A stretch of DNA of 64,000 nt from contig NZ_CP090640.1 of assembly GCF_029633825.1 (NCBI RefSeq), forward strand, positions 1,736,001-1,800,000. The letters run 5' to 3'. Position numbers and translations under genes: made by a program. Shown here one piece after another: positions 21,205 through 31,662 of the stretch. The DNA is from Burkholderia contaminans. GTDB lineage: Bacteria; Pseudomonadota; Gammaproteobacteria; Burkholderiales; Burkholderiaceae. Positions within the stretch are counted from its first letter, which is position 1, and each line of letters begins with the position of its first letter. Under the pieces are notes generated by a model that saw nothing but the letters and a program-made list of their open reading frames with translations, was not told where the DNA came from and made no database searches.

Positions 21205-22353
21205 TCAGCGCGGATAGAGCGCGCCCAGCACGCGATTGCCGGCTGCGCCCGTGACCGTCGCGAGATTGCCGGGCTGGCGCGCGGTGAAGCGGTACGCGAG
21301 CCATGCGAACGCGAGCGCCTCGACCTGCTGAGGCGGCACGCCGAGTGCGGCCGTCGTATCGACCGTGGCCGGCACGCCGGCCTCGCGCAGCGCGTTCCGG
21401 AGCGCGTCGAGCAGCACCGGATTGCGTGCGCCGCCGCCGCAGACGAACACGGCCTTGCAGCCGGCTGCGTGCTGCGCGACCTCGCGTGCGACCGACACGG
21501 CCGTGAGCGCGGTGAGGGTCGCCTGCACGTCCTCTGGCGCGACCAGCGCGAACGCGGCGAGCTTCGCGTCGAGCCAGGCGGGATTGAACAGGTCGCGCCC
21601 GGTGCTTTTCGGCGGCGGGGCGGTGAAATACGGTTCGTCGAGCAGCGCGTCGAGCAACGGCGCGTGGACGGTGCCGCGTGCGGCGAACTTGCCGCCGTCG
21701 TCGTACGGCTTGCCGAGATGGCGGGTCGCCCATTCGTCGAGCAGCGCATTCGCGGGGCCGCAGTCGAAGCCGCGTACGTCGCCGCCTTCGCCGGGCAGGA
21801 TCGTGATGTTGCTGATCCCGCCGAGATTGCAGACGACGCGCGTCTCGCCCGGTGTGCCGAACACCGTCGCATGGAAGGCCGGCGCCAGCGGCGCGCCATG
21901 GCCGCCCGCGGCGACGTCGCGGCTGCGGAAATCGGCGATCACGTCGAGCTGGGTCAGCTCTGCGAGCAATGCCGGGTTGTTGATCTGCCGCGTATAGCCG
22001 CGCTCGGGGCGATGGCGCACGGTCTGGCCGTGCACGCCGATCGCGCGAATCTCGTCGCGCGACAGCCCGGCCGTGCGCTGCAATTCGTGGCAGCACACCG
22101 CGTAGCGCGCGACCAGCGCGTTCGCCGCGAGCGATTCGCGGTCGATCTCGTCGTCGCCGGGCTGCTGCAGCGCGAACAGCGCGTCGCGCAGCGATTGCGC
22201 GAAGCCGACGAACGCTTCCGCGAGCACGACCGGCGCACGGCCGGCCTCGAAACGCACGGCGACGCCATCGACGCCGTCCATGCTGGTGCCCGACATCAGC
22301 CCGAAGTAGATGCCGTCGGCCGGATGGGCGTGTTGCGGCTGTCGTTGCGGCAC
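21205..22353 (-). CDS. anmK: Anhydro-N-acetylmuramic acid kinase
   Basis: 382 residues. It phosphorylates and opens 1,6-anhydro-MurNAc in peptidoglycan recycling. The nucleotide-binding [12 protein letters not shown] is at 18-29, and [12 protein letters not shown] and the CGGGARNP region are the other family motifs. The start is GTG 22353, strongly supported by AGGAGG seven bases upstream; searching only for ATG would misplace it. Divergent from tyrS. Confidence 0.95.
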   Translation of the reverse strand: MPQRQPQHAHPADGIYFGLMSGTSMDGVDGVAVRFEAGRAPVVLAEAFVGFAQSLRDALFALQQPGDDEIDRESLAANALVARYAVCCHELQRTAGLSRDEIRAIGVHGQTVRHRPERGYTRQINNPALLAELTQLDVIADFRSRDVAAGGHGAPLAPAFHATVFGTPGETRVVCNLGGISNITILPGEGGDVRGFDCGPANALLDEWATRHLGKPYDDGGKFAARGTVHAPLLDALLDEPYFTAPPPKSTGRDLFNPAWLDAKLAAFALVAPEDVQATLTALTAVSVAREVAQHAAGCKAVFVCGGGARNPVLLDALRNALREAGVPATVDTTAALGVPPQQVEALAFAWLAYRFTARQPGNLATVTGAAGNRVLGALYPR

Positions 22354-22495
22354 GTTGGGTCCTCCTGGATCGTGCGGCGCGGGCCGGTGCCGCGCGCCTT
22401 GCGCCCGATTATCCGCGCAACGTGACGCGCCGTTAAGCGATGGGCGCGCAAGTTATGGGAAAATCCCTGTTTTTGCGACATTCTTCCTGGCACCG

Positions 22496-23737
22496 ATGAG
22501 CACCGAACCCAGTTCCAAGCCTGTTTTCCCGATCACCGACGAAGTCCGGCATGCGCTCGCCGTCACGAAGCGCGGCGTCGACGAGCTGCTGGTCGAGGAA
22601 GAGTTCGCGCAGAAGCTCGCACGCAGCGCGGCGACGGGCACGCCGCTTCGCATCAAGCTCGGCCTCGACCCGACCGCGCCTGACATCCACATCGGCCATA
22701 CGGTCGTGCTGAACAAGATGCGTCAGCTGCAGGATCTCGGCCACACGGTCATCTTCCTGATCGGCGATTTCACGTCGCTGATCGGCGATCCGTCGGGCCG
22801 CAATGCGACGCGCCCGCCGCTCACGCGCGAGCAGATCGAATCGAACGCGAAGACCTACTTCGAGCAGGCCGCGCTCGTGCTCGACCGCGACAAGACCGAA
22901 ATCCGCTACAACAGCGAATGGTCGATGCCGCTCGGCGCGGACGGGATGATCAAGCTCGCGTCGCGCTACACGGTTGCGCGGATCCTCGAGCGCGAGGATT
23001 TCACGAAGCGCTTCCAGGGCGGCGTGCCGATCTCGATCCACGAATTCCTGTACCCGCTGATGCAGGGCTACGACTCGGTCGCGCTGAACGCCGACCTCGA
23101 GCTCGGCGGCACCGACCAGAAGTTCAACCTGCTGGTCGGGCGCGAACTGCAGAAGCAGTATGGCCAGGAACAGCAGTGCATTCTCACGATGCCGCTGCTC
23201 GAAGGCCTCGACGGCGTCGAGAAGATGTCGAAGTCGAAGGGCAACTACGTCGGCATCAGCGAGCATCCGAACGACATGTTCGGCAAGCTGATGAGCATCT
23301 CGGACACGCTGATGTGGCGTTACTTCGAGCTGCTGTCGTTCCGCCCGATGGACGAGATCGCCGGCTTCAAGCGCGAGATCGAAGGCGGCCGCAACCCGCG
23401 CGACTTCAAGGTGCTGCTCGCGCAGGAAATCGTCGCGCGCTTCCACTCGCAGGCCGACGCCGAGCGTGCGCTCGAGGACTTCAACCATCGCGCGAAGGGC
23501 GGCGTGCCGGACGACATCCCGTCGGTCACGCTCGCGGGCGCGCCGCTCGCGATCGGCCAGTTGCTGAAGCAGGCCGGCCTCGTGCCGTCGACGAGCGAGG
23601 CACTGCGCAACATCGAGCAGGGCGGCGTGAAGATCGATGGCGCGACCGTCTCGGACAAGGGCCTGAAGGTCGAAGCCGGCGAATTCGTCGTGCAGGTCGG
23701 CAAGCGCCGCTTCGCACGCGTCACGCTGACCGCATGA
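22496..23737 (+). CDS. tyrS: Tyrosyl-tRNA synthetase
   Basis: 413 residues, class I aminoacyl-tRNA synthetase. The HIGH motif is His65-Ile-Gly-His68 and KMSKS is at 243-247; a C-terminal S4-like RNA-binding domain covers about 345-413. The form with PDIHIGHT belongs to the TyrRS group without the longer TyrS N-terminus. The start is MSTEPSS at 22496. Its TGA overlaps the dtd start (ATGA). Confidence 0.96.
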   Translation: MSTEPSSKPVFPITDEVRHALAVTKRGVDELLVEEEFAQKLARSAATGTPLRIKLGLDPTAPDIHIGHTVVLNKMRQLQDLGHTVIFLIGDFTSLIGDPSGRNATRPPLTREQIESNAKTYFEQAALVLDRDKTEIRYNSEWSMPLGADGMIKLASRYTVARILEREDFTKRFQGGVPISIHEFLYPLMQGYDSVALNADLELGGTDQKFNLLVGRELQKQYGQEQQCILTMPLLEGLDGVEKMSKSKGNYVGISEHPNDMFGKLMSISDTLMWRYFELLSFRPMDEIAGFKREIEGGRNPRDFKVLLAQEIVARFHSQADAERALEDFNHRAKGGVPDDIPSVTLAGAPLAIGQLLKQAGLVPSTSEALRNIEQGGVKIDGATVSDKGLKVEAGEFVVQVGKRRFARVTLTA

Positions 23738-24192
23738 TCGCGCTGATCCAGCGCGTGAAGCGCGCCGACGTGCGCGTCGGCGATCGCACGACCGGCGAGA
23801 TCGGCGCGGGCCTGCTCGCGCTGGTCTGCGCGGAGCGCGGCGACACCGACGCAGCGGCCGACAAGCTGCTCGCGAAGATGCTCGGCTACCGCGTGTTCAG
23901 CGACGCCGCCGGCAAGATGAACCTGCCGGTGTCGAATATCGACGGCGAGGGCCGCGCAGGCGGCCTGCTGCTCGTGTCGCAGTTCACGCTCGCGGCGGAT
24001 ACCAACAGCGGGCTGCGGCCGAGCTTCACGCCGGCCGCGCCGCCCGACGAAGGCGCGCGGCTGTTCGACTATTTCGTCGCGGCCGCGCGTGCGCGCCATC
24101 CGGTCGTCGAGACGGGCGAGTTCGGCGCCGACATGCAGGTGTCCCTCGTCAACGACGGCCCCGTGACATTCTGGCTGCAAGTGCGGCCCTGA
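23734..24192 (+). CDS. dtd: D-aminoacyl-tRNA deacylase
   Basis: 152 residues. It hydrolyses D-amino acids wrongly attached to tRNA, including D-Tyr-tRNA. The two active-site motifs are present: SQFTL at 82-86 and the Gly-Pro loop NDGPVTF at 140-146. The 4-base overlap with tyrS makes functional sense, since TyrRS is a known source of D-Tyr-tRNA. Confidence 0.95.
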   Translation: MIALIQRVKRADVRVGDRTTGEIGAGLLALVCAERGDTDAAADKLLAKMLGYRVFSDAAGKMNLPVSNIDGEGRAGGLLLVSQFTLAADTNSGLRPSFTPAAPPDEGARLFDYFVAAARARHPVVETGEFGADMQVSLVNDGPVTFWLQVRP

Positions 24193-24215
24193 TTCTTCCC
24201 CGGAGACGCGCCGCG

Positions 24216-24878
24216 ATGGCCACCACGCAGATTCTTTTCATCCGCCATGGCGAGACGGCCTGGAATCGCATCAAGCGCATCCAGGGTCATATCGACATCC
24301 CGCTGGCAGAAACGGGCCTCGAGCAGGCGCAGCGGCTTGCCGCGAGGCTCGCGCGCGACGCGCGTGACGGTGCACGGCTCGACGCGATCTATTCGAGCGA
24401 CCTGATGCGTGCGCAGCAGACCGCGCAGCCGTTCGCCGACGCGCTCGGGCTGACGCCGCGGCTGCGGGAAGGGCTGCGCGAACGCTCGTACGGCCAGTTT
24501 CAGGGGCACGACAGCGCAGAGATCGAGACGCTGTTTCCCGATGCGTACGCGGCCTGGCAGACGCGCGACCCCGGCTTCGCGCCGGAGGGCGGCGAGTCGC
24601 AGCGCGAGTTCTACCACCGCGTGCTGCATGCGCTCGAACCGATCGTCGCCGAGCATCCGGGTGGCCGGATCGCGTGCGTCGCGCATGGCGGTGTGCTCGA
24701 CTGCGTCTATCGTTTTGCGAACGGCATCGAGCTGTCGGCGCCGCGCAATTATCAGCTGCTCAACACGAGCATCAACGTCGTCGATTACGTCGATGGCCGC
24801 GCGCAGGTCGTGCAGTGGGCCGACGTCTCGCACCTGGACGCCGCAAGCGACGACGATGGGTACCGCAAGGTGCTCTGA
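24216..24878 (+). CDS. Histidine phosphatase family protein (GpmB-like)
   Basis: 220 residues of the phosphoglycerate mutase/histidine phosphatase superfamily. The catalytic RHGE is at residues 10-13 (His11 is phosphorylated), and the second histidine lies in CVAHGGVL. The GpmB group contains phosphatases as well as mutases, so the substrate is open. It follows dtd after 23 bases and may be in the same operon. Confidence 0.88.
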   Translation: MATTQILFIRHGETAWNRIKRIQGHIDIPLAETGLEQAQRLAARLARDARDGARLDAIYSSDLMRAQQTAQPFADALGLTPRLREGLRERSYGQFQGHDSAEIETLFPDAYAAWQTRDPGFAPEGGESQREFYHRVLHALEPIVAEHPGGRIACVAHGGVLDCVYRFANGIELSAPRNYQLLNTSINVVDYVDGRAQVVQWADVSHLDAASDDDGYRKVL

Positions 24879-24887
24879 GCCTGCAGG

Positions 24888-24915
24888 CCCCGTCCGGCAT
24901 CGCCGGTCGGGGTTT
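24888..24915. terminator. Possible terminator after the GpmB-like gene
   Basis: An interrupted stem (CCCCG-t-CCGGC with GCCGG-t-CGGGG, 24888-24912), followed by only TTTCC. The stem is stable but the U-tract is poor. Confidence 0.5.
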
Positions 24916-24938
24916 CCTTCCTGCGCGGTGCCGGCTGC

Positions 24939-26075
24939 TTACTGCGGCAGCGCGTGGCGCGTCTTGTAGTCGAGCGCGTACGCGATCTTGCCGGGCTTGT
25001 CCGCCGTGATCGGCTGGCGCAGCTTGTCGAATTCCCCCTTGTTGTATTTCTTCCCGCCGTTGATCGCGTCCGCGCGCCCGAGGTCGGCGCCCGTCTTGCC
25101 GTCGATCACCGGGTCGGTGGCCGCGACCATGCGCGTCGACGCATTCCAGACCGCGTTCAGGTAGCCCGTGTCGGCCTTCGCCGGATCCGGATCGGTTATG
25201 CCGGCGCGCGTCAGGTCATAGCCGGTGAGCGCGAACGTGCCCGGTTGCGCGCGCAGCCAGTCGGCCCAGTAGAACTCGAGGTAGTCGGTGGCTTGTGCGG
25301 GCTTGCTGTAACCGATGTCGCGCGTGAAATAGACGAGCGAGCGGTAGCGGTCGTTCGTCATCCCGAGTTTCAGGCCGAGACCGGTCGGCAGTTGCGCGGT
25401 CGTGATCGGCTTGCCTTCGCCATTCTTGAGGCGCAGATAGCCGCGCCTCTGCATCTGCTGCCAGAACGCGTCGCCCGAGTAGTCGCTGAGGTTGTCCTTG
25501 ACGACGACGTGCACGCGCAGCGCCGGGCCGCCGTCGGGTGTCTCGTAGTAGGTCGACAGCCCGTGATGGCCGTCGGTCAGGTACAGCGCATCGCCGTTCG
25601 GGCCGATCACGACCGGGTTCAGCACCGAGCGGTCGCGGGCGTTCGCATCGGTCGTCGTGCACGTGTAGCTCGCGGGCTCGCGCAGCACCGACTTGGCCGT
25701 GTACCCGCCCGAAGCGACGCCGCCGAGGCCTTCGTCCGCGCAGAAGTCGTCGAATTTCTTGTCGGGCTGCAGTTCGTAGCGGCCGAGCTTGTAATAGATC
25801 TGGTCGTAGCCGATTGCGCCTTGCGTCGGGTGGAGATCGCCGAGCGTCACGTCGATCAGGTCGCCCGTGCGAGCGGCCTTCCACTTGCCCGGTTGCGGCG
25901 TGACGGTGGCCGGCGGCGTGGGAGCCGGCGCGGCCGGGGTGCCGCCGGACGGCGTTTGCGCATCCGAACGCGCGACGGCGGCGACATCGTCGCCTCCGCA
26001 GGCAGTGAGGGCGAAGACGGTGGACAGGCTGGCGGCAAGGGCGAAACGGATCGGCAGGCGTGGCATCGCGGGCAT
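24939..26075 (-). CDS. Lipoprotein with a ParB-like (ParBc_2) domain
   Basis: About 378 residues. A signal peptide with lipobox LTAC (cysteine near residue 26) is followed by a Gly/Pro/Ala-rich linker to about 65. The remaining domain has VTLGDLHPTQGAIGYDQ and DGHHGLSTYYE, characteristic of the ParB/Srx-like family PF08857. The lipobox puts this domain outside the cytoplasm, so a role in DNA partition is unlikely. ATG 26075 is chosen as best fit to a signal peptide; ATGs at 26066 and 26114 are alternatives. Function unknown. Confidence 0.75.
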   Translation of the reverse strand: MPAMPRLPIRFALAASLSTVFALTACGGDDVAAVARSDAQTPSGGTPAAPAPTPPATVTPQPGKWKAARTGDLIDVTLGDLHPTQGAIGYDQIYYKLGRYELQPDKKFDDFCADEGLGGVASGGYTAKSVLREPASYTCTTTDANARDRSVLNPVVIGPNGDALYLTDGHHGLSTYYETPDGGPALRVHVVVKDNLSDYSGDAFWQQMQRRGYLRLKNGEGKPITTAQLPTGLGLKLGMTNDRYRSLVYFTRDIGYSKPAQATDYLEFYWADWLRAQPGTFALTGYDLTRAGITDPDPAKADTGYLNAVWNASTRMVAATDPVIDGKTGADLGRADAINGGKKYNKGEFDKLRQPITADKPGKIAYALDYKTRHALPQ

Positions 26076-26218
26076 CGGGTGTCGGTCGGGTGGGCGGGAC
26101 ACCACGCGGGTCACGGACAGGCGGGACGGACGGTGCGTGCGACCGTGCGCGGGTGCAAGCCCGTCAGCTTGTCACAGGTATTTGACAGTAAATTGAAATG
26201 ATAAGAGGAAGCGAATCG

Positions 26219-27172
26219 TCAGGTAGACGGGGTGCCGTCGGGCGGTGTCGCGGTGGCGCGGCGGCGCGCACGCTTTGACGCGCCGTTCACGAGCGCCCAG
26301 CGCAGCACGGGCGCGACGACCCGGATGCCCGGCCGGACCACGGCGCGGCGCAGCGGCGCGAACGCCGACACGCCGAGCATGCGCTGCGCCCACGGCGGCA
26401 GCAGGTCGATTCCCGCATGCATCACCAGCGACGCGGCCGGCCGCAGCGCGGGCTTCGCGACCGGCACGTTCAACAGGATGGACATCACGTCGAACGTGCG
26501 CGGCCCGGCCTCGAGCTCGGGCTGCATGCGCGCGAGATAGGCGGCCACCTCGGCGCGCGAACGGGGCACCTCGTGTGCGCCGAGCAGTTCGGCAATCAAT
26601 GCCGTCTCGGCGTAGTAGCGGTCCTGCAACTCGCCCGGCAGCGCCGGATTCACATAGCGCAGATGCGCGGCGAGGAAACTCGACACTTCCGCGACATGCA
26701 CCCACGTCAGCAACGCCGGATCGTCGGCGCGGTACGGGCGGCCGTCCGGCGCGGTACCCGAGATGTGCGCGTGGATCGATTTCACGCGTTCGATCAGCGC
26801 GAGTGCGTCCGCGCGGCTGCCGAACGTCGTACCGGTGATGAACGTGGCGGTGCGTCGCAGGCGGCCCAGGATGTCGGTGCGGAACGACGAGTGATCCCAG
26901 ACGCCCGCGAGCGCGAGCGGGTCGAGCGCCTGCAGCAGCAGCGCGGCGATGCCGCCCGTCATCATCGACGTGAAGTCGGCATGCACACGCCAGCAGATCG
27001 CGTCGGGGCCGAACAGGCCAGGGTCGCCCGGCGGCGAAGAGAGGTCGAGCGACGGGCCGCCGCCGCCCACGGTCAGGTGCGTGACGCCGGCTACGAGCCG
27101 CTTGCGGATCGGCTCGGCCCAGCGCGGGCCCGGTGCGGGTGCGGCGGGGCGGGAGCTGGGCGGCGTCGTCAT
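26219..27172 (-). CDS. Oxygenase MpaB-family protein (DUF2236)
   Basis: 317 residues. Family signs are PDAICWRVHADFTSMM near 58, the IHAHISG segment near 130 and WVHVAEVSSFLAAH near 155, whose conserved Arg and His residues bind haem in characterised relatives such as latex-clearing protein and MpaB. A role as a haem-dependent oxygenase is inferred from family only. It follows ruvB after 24 bases on the same strand, so the two may be cotranscribed without a functional link. Confidence 0.8.
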   Translation of the reverse strand: MTTPPSSRPAAPAPGPRWAEPIRKRLVAGVTHLTVGGGGPSLDLSSPPGDPGLFGPDAICWRVHADFTSMMTGGIAALLLQALDPLALAGVWDHSSFRTDILGRLRRTATFITGTTFGSRADALALIERVKSIHAHISGTAPDGRPYRADDPALLTWVHVAEVSSFLAAHLRYVNPALPGELQDRYYAETALIAELLGAHEVPRSRAEVAAYLARMQPELEAGPRTFDVMSILLNVPVAKPALRPAASLVMHAGIDLLPPWAQRMLGVSAFAPLRRAVVRPGIRVVAPVLRWALVNGASKRARRRATATPPDGTPST

Positions 27173-27196
27173 GGCGGTTGCGGTTCGGGCGACGGG

Positions 27197-28267
27197 TTAC
27201 TTCCCGTCGGGGGTATCCCACTCGCCGCGTTCGGTGCGGCCGGTGTCGGGCGCGGAAAGCCCGAAGTGGCGATACGTGAGCAGCGTCGCGACACGCCCGC
27301 GCGGCGTGCGCTGCAGGAAGCCCTGCTGGATCAGGTACGGCTCGAGTACGTCCTCGATCGTGTCGCGCTCTTCGCCGATCGCCGCCGCGAGGTTGTCGAT
27401 ACCGACCGGGCCGCCGTCGAACTTGTACAGGATCGCCTCGAGCAGCTTGCGGTCCATCAGGTCGAAGCCGACCGGATCGACGTCGAGCATCGCGAGCGCG
27501 GCATCGGCGACGGCTGCGGTGATCTGGCCGTCGGCCTTCACTTCCGCGAAGTCGCGCACGCGGCGCAGCAGCCGGTTCGCGATCCGCGGCGTACCGCGCG
27601 AACGCTTCGCGATTTCGAGCGCGCCGTTCGGATCGATCTGCGCGTTCAGCAGCGACGCCGAGCGCCGCACGATGCGCGACAGTTGATCGGCATCGTAGAA
27701 CTCGAGGCGCGCGACGATCCCGAAACGATCGCGCAGCGGGTTGGTCAGCATCCCGGCGCGGGTGGTGGCGCCGACGAGCGTGAACGGCTGCAGGTCGAGC
27801 TTCACGCTGCGCGCGGCCGGGCCTTCGCCGATCATGATGTCGATCTGGTAATCCTCGAGAGCCGGATACAGGATTTCCTCGACGACCGGCGACAGCCGGT
27901 GGATCTCGTCGATGAACAGCACGTCGTTTGCTTCGAGGTTCGTCAGCAGCGCGGCGAGATCGCCCGCACGCTCGAGCACGGGGCCCGACGTCTGGCGCAG
28001 GTTCACGCCCATCTCTCGCGCGATGATGTGCGCGAGCGTCGTCTTGCCGAGGCCCGGCGGCCCGAACAGCAGCACGTGGTCGAGCGGCTCGGAGCGGCGC
28101 TTGGCGGCTTCGATGAAGATCTCGAGCTGGCCGCGCACCTTTTCCTGGCCGACGTAGTCGTCGAGCTGGCGCGGCCGCAGCGCACGTTCGAACACCTCCT
28201 CGTGCGACGAGGCGGGCGTGGCGGCGATGATCCGCTGCTCGGTGGCGAGTTTGTCGGTTTCAATCAT
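27197..28267 (-). CDS. ruvB: Holliday junction branch-migration helicase RuvB
   Basis: 356 residues, AAA+ motor of the RuvAB complex. Walker [10 protein letters not shown] is near 72-80, Walker B FIDEIHRL near 121, and sensor GATTRAGML follows; a winged-helix DNA-binding domain forms the C-terminus. The start is MIETDKL. It lies 118 bases after ruvA on the same strand, closely following the usual ruvC-ruvA-ruvB order. Confidence 0.97.
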   Translation of the reverse strand: MIETDKLATEQRIIAATPASSHEEVFERALRPRQLDDYVGQEKVRGQLEIFIEAAKRRSEPLDHVLLFGPPGLGKTTLAHIIAREMGVNLRQTSGPVLERAGDLAALLTNLEANDVLFIDEIHRLSPVVEEILYPALEDYQIDIMIGEGPAARSVKLDLQPFTLVGATTRAGMLTNPLRDRFGIVARLEFYDADQLSRIVRRSASLLNAQIDPNGALEIAKRSRGTPRIANRLLRRVRDFAEVKADGQITAAVADAALAMLDVDPVGFDLMDRKLLEAILYKFDGGPVGIDNLAAAIGEERDTIEDVLEPYLIQQGFLQRTPRGRVATLLTYRHFGLSAPDTGRTERGEWDTPDGK

Positions 28268-28386
28268 GCGGCCATTGTACCGCGCGCCGCTGTCGCGCCC
28301 ACCTGGCCGAACGGCCGACTGGCGAGCGTCGTGCGGCTGCGCGACACTGGCTTCAACGCACCGGTTGGCGGCGCGTCATGCGGGCG

Positions 28387-28968
28387 TTACCCCTTCGACA
28401 GCGCCTTCAGTGCGAGCTTGATGCCTTCGGATACGCCGGTGCCGGCCGGCACGTTCTTGATCGCGGCGAGGCCTTCCTTTTCGGAATAGCCGAGCGCGAG
28501 CAGCGCGTTGAGGATGTCGGTCGCGTGGTCGGACGGCGACGCGGCGCCGGCGAGCGCGCCGAGATCGGCGCCGAGCTTGCCCTTCAGTTCGAGCAGCAGG
28601 CGCTCGGCCGTCTTCTTGCCGATGCCGGGCAGGCGTGTGAGGCGGGCGGCGTCCTGCATCGTCACGGCCTGCGCGAGTTCCTGCACGCTCATGCCGGACA
28701 GCACGGCGAGCGCCATGCGCGCGCCGATGCCGGTGATCTTCAGCAGCTCGCGGAAGGTCGTGCGCTCCTGCGGCGTCAGGAAGCCGTACAGCAGGTGCGC
28801 GTCCTCGCGGACGATCTGCTGCGTGAGCAGCACGATGCGCTCGCCCGTTTGCGGCAGGTTGTAGAAGGTGCTCATCGGCACGTCGATTTCGTAGCCGACG
28901 CCGTTGCAGTCGACGAGCAGGTGGGGCGGGTTCTTTTCGAGCAGGATGCCGGCGATGCGACCGATCAT
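28387..28968 (-). CDS. ruvA: Holliday junction-binding protein RuvA
   Basis: 193 residues. The OB-fold N-terminal domain begins [12 protein letters not shown]. Helix-hairpin-helix motifs follow ([13 protein letters not shown] and [15 protein letters not shown]), then domain III ([15 protein letters not shown]), which contacts RuvB. It binds the four-way junction as a tetramer. ATG 28968 is the conserved start; the frame is open upstream without RuvA sequence. Confidence 0.97.
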   Translation of the reverse strand: MIGRIAGILLEKNPPHLLVDCNGVGYEIDVPMSTFYNLPQTGERIVLLTQQIVREDAHLLYGFLTPQERTTFRELLKITGIGARMALAVLSGMSVQELAQAVTMQDAARLTRLPGIGKKTAERLLLELKGKLGADLGALAGAASPSDHATDILNALLALGYSEKEGLAAIKNVPAGTGVSEGIKLALKALSKG

Positions 28969-29122
28969 GGATGGCTTGATGCGAGGAAGAAAGCGCGAGT
29001 GTAGCGCACGTGCGGCGCGATGCCGACGGACTCGGCCATCAGGCCGGGGCGATGCACGGCGCGTGCGCATCGCGCGCGGGCACGGCGGCCGATCCGGCGT
29101 GCCGTGTGAAGGGGCGCCGGTG

Positions 29123-29665
29123 TCAGCCGACCAGCCGCCCGCGCCGCACACGCAGCCCTTTCTTCGCGAGTGCCGGCGCGAGGCCGCCGAGCGTGCTGAG
29201 CGTATCGCCGCCGTGCGCGTGGCAGATCGCCATGCCGAGCGCGTCGGCCGCATCGGAGCCCGGTTGTCCGGAGAGGTTGAGCAGCCGCGTGACCATTTCC
29301 TGCATCTGCGTCTTGGTCGCGCGGCCGTAGCCGACCACCGCCTGCTTGAGTTGCAGCGCCGTGTATTCCGCGACCGGCAGGCCGCCCGCGACGAGCCCGC
29401 AGATCGCGGCGCCGCGTGCCTGGCCGAGCAGCAGCGTCGACTGCGGGTTCACGTTGACGAACACCTTTTCGATCGCGGCCTGATCGGGGGCGTGCTCGCG
29501 CACGATGGTCGAGACGCCCTGGAAGATCGTGCCGAGCCGGGTGGCCAGGTCGGCCGTCGGCGTGCGGATCACGCCGCTCGTGACATAGGCGAGCCGGTGG
29601 CCGCTGACGTCGATGACGCCGAAGCCGGTGACGCGCAGGCCGGGGTCGATGCCGAGAATTCGCAT
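29123..29665 (-). CDS. ruvC: Holliday junction resolvase RuvC
   Basis: 180 residues, RNase H-fold endonuclease. It starts [17 protein letters not shown]; Asp7 is the first catalytic acid. [16 protein letters not shown] and [13 protein letters not shown] carry the remaining conserved parts. It cleaves junctions handed over by RuvAB. It lies upstream of ruvA with a 154-bp gap. Confidence 0.96.
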   Translation of the reverse strand: MRILGIDPGLRVTGFGVIDVSGHRLAYVTSGVIRTPTADLATRLGTIFQGVSTIVREHAPDQAAIEKVFVNVNPQSTLLLGQARGAAICGLVAGGLPVAEYTALQLKQAVVGYGRATKTQMQEMVTRLLNLSGQPGSDAADALGMAICHAHGGDTLSTLGGLAPALAKKGLRVRRGRLVG

Positions 29666-29753
29666 GAGTGAGGAGAATGGCGTGATGCAGCGATACTACA
29701 ACGATTGGCGCGGCAAGCCGGTCGCCCGGTCGTGCGCGAAGGCGCCGCGCAAT

Positions 29754-29784
29754 AAAAAACCCGGCGGGGGGATGCCGCCGGGTT
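29754..29784 (-). terminator. Terminator of purH
   Basis: Stem AACCCGGCGG (29758-29767) with CCGCCGGGTT (29775-29784) and a 7-base loop. Read on the minus strand it ends in a T-run. Confidence 0.9.
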
Positions 29785-29818
29785 GTCGTGCAGCGGCCGC
29801 GCGGGCCGCATGCCGTGA

Positions 29819-31384
29819 TCAGTGACGGAAGTGGCGCACGCCCGTCAGGACCATCGCGATGCCGTGTTCGTCGGCCGCCGCGATCACTTCGTCGTCGCGC
29901 ATCGAGCCGCCCGGTTGGATCACGCAGGTCGCGCCGGCCGCCACGACGACGTCGAGGCCGTCGCGGAACGGGAAGAACGCATCCGATGCCACGGCCGAGC
30001 CGGCCAGCGTCAGGCCGGCGTTCTGCGCCTTGATGCTCGCGATGCGCGCGGAATCGACGCGGCTCATCTGGCCGGCGCCGACGCCGAGCGTCATGCCGTT
30101 GCCGCAGAACACGATCGCGTTCGACTTCACGTACTTCGCGACGCGCCACGCGAACAGCAGGTCGTCCATTTCCTTCGCGGTGGGCTGGCGCTTCGTGACG
30201 ACGCGCAGCTCGCTCGGTTGCACGTTGCGCGAATCGAGCGACTGCACGAGCAGGCCACCGCCCACGCGCTTCAGGTCGAATGCGTTATGGCCGTCGCCGA
30301 GTGCGATCTCGAGCAGGCGCACGTTCTGCTTCGCGGCGAACACCTGCTTCGCGGCGTCGGAGAACGACGGTGCGATCAGTACTTCGACGAACTGCTTCGC
30401 GACAGCCTGGGCAGCCGCTTCGTCGACTTCGCGGTTGAACGCGATGATGCCGCCGAACGCCGACGTCGGGTCGGTCTGGAATGCCTTCGCGTACGCGTTG
30501 GCCGAATCGTTGCCGACTGCAACGCCGCACGGGTTCGCATGCTTGATGATCACGCAGGCCGGTGCGTCGAACGTCTTCACGCATTCCCACGCTGCATCGG
30601 AATCGGCGATGTTGTTGTACGACAGTTCCTTGCCCTGCAGCTGGCGGTAGTTCGCCAGCGCGCCGGCCGGCGTCGCGAGGTCGCGGTAGAACGCGGCGCT
30701 CTGGTGCGGGTTCTCGCCGTAGCGCAGGTCCTGCACCTTGTCGAACGCCAGGTTCAGCGTGGCCGGGTACGCGCTGCGCGATGCGTGCTTCAGCTCGTCG
30801 GTCAGGCTCGTCAGGTAGTTCGTGATCGCGCCGTCGTATTGCGCGGTGTGCGCGAACACCTTCGTCGCGAGGCGGAAGTTGGTCGCGTAGCCGACCGCGT
30901 TGCCGTTCGCCTTCATTTCATCGAGCACGACCGCGTAATCGGCCGGGTCGACGACGACCGTCACGTCGCGGTGGTTCTTCGCGGCCGAGCGCAGCATCGT
31001 CGGGCCGCCGATGTCGATGTTCTCGATCGCGTCGGCGAGCGTGCAGTCGTCCTTCGCGATCGTCGCGACGAACGGATACAGGTTCACGACGAGCAGGTCG
31101 ATCGTCGGGATGCCGTGCTGCTCGAGCGCCTGCATGTGCTCGGGCAGGTCGCGGCGGGCGAGGATGCCGCCGTGCACCTTCGGGTGCAGCGTCTTCACGC
31201 GCCCATCGAGCATTTCCGGGAAGCCCGTGTAATCGGCCACTTCGGTCACGGGCAGGCCGGCGTCGGCGAGGAGTTTCGCGGTGCCGCCCGTCGACAGCAG
31301 CTTGACGCCGAGGTCAGACAGCGACTTCGCGAAGTCGACGATGCCGGTCTTGTCGGAAACGGAAATGAGCGCTTGCTTGATCAT
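29819..31384 (-). CDS. purH: Bifunctional AICAR transformylase / IMP cyclohydrolase
   Basis: 521 residues, carrying out the last two steps of IMP synthesis. The N-terminal cyclohydrolase domain ([19 protein letters not shown], then STGGTAKLL and [13 protein letters not shown]) is followed by the transformylase domain with RYGENPHQ near 205 and the KHANPCGVA region. The C-terminus (GVRHFRH) is the usual PurH end. It sits downstream of fis with 44 bases between. Confidence 0.97.
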   Translation of the reverse strand: MIKQALISVSDKTGIVDFAKSLSDLGVKLLSTGGTAKLLADAGLPVTEVADYTGFPEMLDGRVKTLHPKVHGGILARRDLPEHMQALEQHGIPTIDLLVVNLYPFVATIAKDDCTLADAIENIDIGGPTMLRSAAKNHRDVTVVVDPADYAVVLDEMKANGNAVGYATNFRLATKVFAHTAQYDGAITNYLTSLTDELKHASRSAYPATLNLAFDKVQDLRYGENPHQSAAFYRDLATPAGALANYRQLQGKELSYNNIADSDAAWECVKTFDAPACVIIKHANPCGVAVGNDSANAYAKAFQTDPTSAFGGIIAFNREVDEAAAQAVAKQFVEVLIAPSFSDAAKQVFAAKQNVRLLEIALGDGHNAFDLKRVGGGLLVQSLDSRNVQPSELRVVTKRQPTAKEMDDLLFAWRVAKYVKSNAIVFCGNGMTLGVGAGQMSRVDSARIASIKAQNAGLTLAGSAVASDAFFPFRDGLDVVVAAGATCVIQPGGSMRDDEVIAAADEHGIAMVLTGVRHFRH

Positions 31385-31428
31385 GATGGAACCACCAATA
31401 GCCAGGGAAACGGGGACGGGACGGCTGC

Positions 31429-31662
31429 CTACAGCAGGCCGTGCTGCTGCAGCTTCTTGCGCAGCGTATTGCGATTGATGCCGAGGTACTCCGCGGCGAG
31501 CGACTGGTTGCCGCCCGCCTGTACGAGCACGACCTCGAGCATCGGCTTTTCGACGCAGGACATCACCATTTCATAGACGTCATGCGGATTGGAGCCGTCT
31601 AGATCCCGGAAATACACGTCCAGGCTCTCGCGGACACATTGTTCGATGTTGTGCTTGCTCAT
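31429..31662 (-). CDS. fis: Nucleoid-associated regulator Fis
   Basis: 77 residues. The C-terminal helix-turn-helix ([20 protein letters not shown]) is diagnostic of Fis; the N-terminal part is a dimerising helix. It is slightly shorter than enteric Fis at the N-terminus, as common in betaproteobacteria. It bends DNA and controls many promoters. The start overlaps the dusB stop by four bases, reproducing the conserved dusB-fis operon. Confidence 0.95.
   Translation of the reverse strand: MSKHNIEQCVRESLDVYFRDLDGSNPHDVYEMVMSCVEKPMLEVVLVQAGGNQSLAAEYLGINRNTLRKKLQQHGLL

Noticed and set aside
24939..26075. A chromosome or plasmid partition gene (ParB)
   Set aside because: There is a lipoprotein signal, no ParA neighbour and no parS-like sites; the domain is of the ParBc_2 type.
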